A model generated the notes under the pieces. It made no database searches and was not told the DNA's origin. It saw nothing but the letters and a program-made list of their open reading frames with translations. Shown here in pieces: positions 37,240 through 39,617 of a stretch of DNA of 39,617 nt (position 1 is its first letter; every line of letters starts with the position of its first letter). The position numbers and the translations under genes are program-made. This DNA is from Loktanella sp. (GTDB taxonomy: Bacteria > Pseudomonadota > Alphaproteobacteria > Rhodobacterales > Rhodobacteraceae). The stretch is from NCBI GenBank assembly GCA_024686085.1, contig JAIBDT010000021.1:1-39617 (forward strand), read 5' to 3'.

Positions 37240-37431
37240 CGGCTTGATCCTCAAAAACTGAGATCTTTGTGCCCAATATGGTTTTCTGTAGTGTTAACGA
37301 GGCATGGCAACGTTTTGAAAATTTTAGGAAATTTGACAATTTATAGCGGATGCTGCGTTTGGAAACCGTAGCTTCCGTGAGGGCGGTGCAACTTGGTGCG
37401 CAATAATCTAATGTGCGGCGCACCTTGCGAT

Positions 37432-38103
37432 TTAAGTTTTGGTCTCGTCATTCTTTTTTGCAAAGCTGGCCTCGAACGTCTGCTGTAGCGCCACGTCGAC
37501 GTCTTCCATTGTCACGGGCAGGCCAAGATCAACCAGCGACGTGACTCCATGCGCCGTAATCCCGCAGGGCACGATGCCTGTGAAGTGGGAAAGATCGGGT
37601 TCGACGTTGATCGATAGCCCGTGAAAGCTAACCCATTTGCGCAGCCGTATCCCGAGCGCTGCGATTTTGTCTTCTTGCGGTTGCCCGTCGGCCCCCAGTG
37701 GTTTGTCGTGTCGTGTCACCCAGACGCCAACGCGACCGCTGCGCCGTTCACCCTTGACGTTAAAGGTGTCGAGGGTTGCGATGATCCAGTTTTCGATCTG
37801 GCACACGAACGCCCGCACATCGCGACCCCGTTTGCCCACGTCCAGCATGATATAGGCCACCCTTTGCCCCGGACCGTGGTAGGTATATTGACCGCCGCGT
37901 CTTGCTTCGTGCACCGGAAAGCGGTCGGGATCGACGAGGTCTTTGATATTCGCCGAGGTCCCTGCAGTGTAGAGGGGCGGGTGCTCGACCAGCCAGATCG
38001 CCTCGTCTGCGGTGCCCGCTGCGATTTGCCCTGCGCGGTCTTCCATAAAGGCCAGCGCGTCGTCGTAGGACGTCAGTCCTGTAGAAGTGATCCAGTCTAC
38101 CAT
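37432..38103 (-). CDS. lipB: Octanoyl-[acyl-carrier-protein]:protein N-octanoyltransferase
   Basis: Transfers octanoyl groups from ACP to lipoyl domains, first step of lipoate assembly (followed by LipA, which is not in the window). 223 residues. Blocks: [17 protein letters not shown] (about 41-57), [45 protein letters not shown] with the conserved lysine, and the nucleophilic Cys in [18 protein letters not shown]. Start ATG 38103 ([10 protein letters not shown]). The last ~100 bases share 39/48 and 20/23 matches with a remnant at 36087-36157. Upstream, five bases away, is the split LytTR gene. Confidence 0.96.
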   Translation of the reverse strand: MVDWITSTGLTSYDDALAFMEDRAGQIAAGTADEAIWLVEHPPLYTAGTSANIKDLVDPDRFPVHEARRGGQYTYHGPGQRVAYIMLDVGKRGRDVRAFVCQIENWIIATLDTFNVKGERRSGRVGVWVTRHDKPLGADGQPQEDKIAALGIRLRKWVSFHGLSINVEPDLSHFTGIVPCGITAHGVTSLVDLGLPVTMEDVDVALQQTFEASFAKKNDETKT

Positions 38104-38107
38104 GTGT

Positions 38108-38875
38108 CTACTTGGCCAAGAGGCCAGCCTTTTTGATATGTGTGACGTAGCGCCGACTTACGGGGATTTCGGTGTCGTTCACAAGTGTCAGGATCGCGCG
38201 GTCATCGTCGCGTCGTGCGGATTTGACGGCCTGCGTGGCGATCCAATGGGATCGGTGCACTTGCATCCCCGCAACATCGCCCGTTTCGCGCATCGCGTCG
38301 CTGAGCCTTAAGAGGACGAATTCGACGCCTTTGGTGGTGATGATGCGCACGTAGTGGTCCTCTACTGACAGTGCCATAAGCCGTCCGCGTTTCTCATAAG
38401 GGATACGGTCGAGGATTGCAGGGGGCAGGGCGTTGTTGGTGTCGGGTCTGTCGCGACTGAGCATGTGAAACATTGCGGCCACGATAAAGGCGATGATAAA
38501 GATATTGCCCAGATAAATTGGTAATTCCGCAACCGTGGGCAATTAGCCAATTATCAGGGAGTTGATCGCGGACACAAGGGCCGCGATAGCCGCACCCGTG
38601 GCTGCGCAGCTAATGCCGATCAGGACGGGCAGGGCCAGCTTGCGCCGATACCGAATTGACAGCCCGCCGTTGATAAACGCGCCTGCGCCGTAAGTCGTAG
38701 CAACAACCAAAAGCCAGTAGCCAAAGCGTCCCATCACCCCGAATTGACGGCCCGCTTCAAACGGCACGATGATCGCAAGGATCAATGCGATGCCAACCAC
38801 CGCCCCCAATGTGGCTGGCGTTGTTATATGCGCCCGCCATTCGCGTAGCGCCAAGTGCAGTGCCCCGTCATTCAC
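38108..38875 (-). pseudogene. Membrane-anchored LytTR DNA-binding protein, split by an in-frame stop
   Basis: One continuous frame of 255 codons interrupted by a single TAA at 38543-38545. The part before it (38546-38875, 110 residues) has three membrane helices (LGAVVGIALILAIIVPFEAG, YWLLVVATTYGAGAFINGGL, VLIGISCAATGAAIAALVSA). The part after it (38108-38542) has one more membrane helix (LPIYLGNIFIIAFIVAAMF) and a LytTR DNA-binding domain (LMALSVEDHYVRIITTKGVE, QVHRSHWIATQAV). Relatives, as I recall them, are single proteins of this total length. The codon directly after TAA is TTG, which might restart translation, but no ribosome site precedes it. Either a nonsense-disrupted gene, a two-polypeptide arrangement, or a base-calling error. 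It lies four bases upstream of lipB. Confidence 0.8.
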
Positions 38876-38973
38876 GCAGTTTCCCCTTATTTAACGTATC
38901 TTCCGTTGGTCCTGTGCAGACCTGCCGTCATGGATAGGCAACCCAAACGACATTGCCAACCACGGAGCTGAAC

Positions 38974-39510
38974 ATGATCTTGATCCCTTATCTTTCTGCC
39001 GCCCCCAATACACAATTGCACATCATTCTGGCGCTTGCGTCGATCGTGTTGGGGCCGTTTGCCTTGTATCGTCACAAGCGTGATCGCATCCATAAGATTG
39101 TGGGCTATATTTGGGTGATCTGTATGGCGGGGGTCGCGCTGTCATCATTCACGATCCATAGCTTTGCGCTAATCGGTCCGTTTAGCCCGATTCACGGGCT
39201 TGCGATTTTCACGCTGTGGTCGCTTTATTCTGCTATGCGTCATGTGATTGCGGGGCGCGTCGCAATTCACCGAACGATAATGCGCAACCTCTATTGGTAT
39301 GGATTGATGTTGGCGGGTCTTGCCAATTTTTTGCCCGGTCGCCGCACAAACGCTTTGTTTTTCGGGCAGAATGAGCAGTTGGGTTATGGTGTGATCGCTT
39401 TTGGTGTCGCGTTGATGGTTGTCAGTGCCATTGTGCAAAAGCGCCGTCAAAAACGGCTAAGTCCAAAGCAGCGCATTTTTCCACTTGAGAAGCCCGCAAG
39501 CATGGTCTAG
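38974..39510 (+). CDS. DUF2306-family membrane protein
   Basis: 178 residues with four to five membrane helices: ILALASIVLGPFALYRH, VGYIWVICMAGVALSSF, IHGLAIFTLWSLYSAMRH, LYWYGLMLAGLANFLPGR and YGVIAFGVALMVVSAIV. The blocks HKRDRIHKIVGYIWV, ALIGPFSPIHGLAIFTL and GRVAIHRTIMRNLYW match DUF2306, a family of predicted membrane proteins of unknown function; the repeated His-rich edges may bind haem or metal (inference). ATG 38974 follows GGAG by six bases; a TTG at 38953 in frame was not used. Divergent from the split LytTR gene and 20 bases before tRNA-Leu. Confidence 0.85.
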   Translation: MILIPYLSAAPNTQLHIILALASIVLGPFALYRHKRDRIHKIVGYIWVICMAGVALSSFTIHSFALIGPFSPIHGLAIFTLWSLYSAMRHVIAGRVAIHRTIMRNLYWYGLMLAGLANFLPGRRTNALFFGQNEQLGYGVIAFGVALMVVSAIVQKRRQKRLSPKQRIFPLEKPASMV

Positions 39511-39530
39511 AGCAGCCGCAGTCATTGATC

Positions 39531-39617
39531 GCGGTCGTGGCGGAATTGGTAGACGCGCAGCGTTGAGGTCGCTGTTCTGTAACAAGAGTGAGGGTTCGAG
39601 TCCCTCCGACCGCACCA
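39531..39617 (+). tRNA. tRNA-Leu (anticodon GAG)
   Basis: An 87-base class II tRNA. Acceptor arms GCGGTCG and CGACCGC pair fully, the discriminator is A and CCA is encoded at 39615-39617. The anticodon stem CAGCG/CGCTG encloses TTGAGGT, anticodon GAG at 39565-39567, reading CUC and CUU. A long variable arm follows and the T loop is GGTTCGAGTCCC. The sequence ends at the window edge. No promoter is evident in the 20 bases upstream. Confidence 0.96.

Noticed and set aside
37395-37424. Inverted repeat GGTGCGC/GCGCACC between lipB and the Hint gene
   Set aside because: Seven-base stem with a 16-base loop and no T tract on either strand; could be a weak lipB terminator but not supportable.
39531-39617. 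tRNA-Leu as an integration (att) site
   Set aside because: tRNA genes often serve as att sites, but the window ends at the CCA, and no integrase or duplicated tRNA end is visible inside it.

Overview
The window looks like a chromosomal segment from an alphaproteobacterium of the Rhodobacterales (marine Roseobacter clade). This is inferred from gene content and order: an FAD-oxidoreductase/GcvT fusion divergent from a LysR regulator, glyQ and glyS with a small membrane-protein gene between them, a folB-folP-glmM operon, ctaD next to a DUF2244 gene, a Hint-domain protein, an acyl-homoserine-lactone type LuxR regulator and a membrane-anchored LytTR protein. Most genes are GC-rich, and several neighbours are joined by ATGA or TAATG stop/start overlaps. 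The window opens inside metZ and closes at the CCA end of a tRNA-Leu(GAG) gene. I see no prophage, transposase gene or CRISPR array.

Layout. 1-5.7 kb: metZ (partial), folE2, a LysR regulator and a divergent 811-residue dimethylglycine-dehydrogenase-like fusion. 6.1-9.1 kb: trkH overlapped by a ThDP-dependent decarboxylase gene. 9.2-11.5 kb: a small lipoprotein and a secreted SPOR/peptidoglycan-binding/trypsin-fold protein that has lost its whole catalytic triad. 11.7-18.8 kb: glyQ, a DUF6446-like gene, glyS (with a low-GC insertion), a PPDK-like PEP-utilising enzyme and a SleB-type hydrolase. 18.9-23.1 kb: folB-folP-glmM, then a convergent EamA transporter. 23.2-26.5 kb: ilvC, two Lrp/AsnC regulators in tandem and a class V aminotransferase. 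26.5-32.2 kb: a UbiH-type hydroxylase, a GntR regulator, a frameshifted GT2 glycosyltransferase, carA and a GatB/YqeY protein. 32.2-34.5 kb: DUF2244 and ctaD. 34.7-39.6 kb: a LuxR regulator, a TTG-start lipoprotein, a Hint protein, lipB, a LytTR gene split by a stop codon, a DUF2306 protein and tRNA-Leu.

Functional links. folE2, folB and folP cover three steps of folate synthesis in two separate loci. glyQ and glyS supply both subunits of glycyl-tRNA synthetase. The fusion oxidoreductase probably feeds one-carbon units into the tetrahydrofolate pool. metZ, ilvC, the Lrp pair and the aminotransferase belong to amino-acid metabolism and carA to pyrimidine/arginine supply, while ctaD, the UbiH protein and lipB serve respiration and cofactors.

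The most unusual observations are: a decayed 3' fragment of lipB that starts exactly at the stop codon of the Hint gene, so that the Hint gene lies between intact lipB and a lipB remnant; a roughly 100-residue low-GC, charged insertion inside GlyS; a pseudoprotease with all three catalytic positions replaced; three broken genes within 10 kb (GT2 frameshift, lipB remnant, LytTR nonsense codon); and several strong palindromes or repeats placed where operators would be expected.
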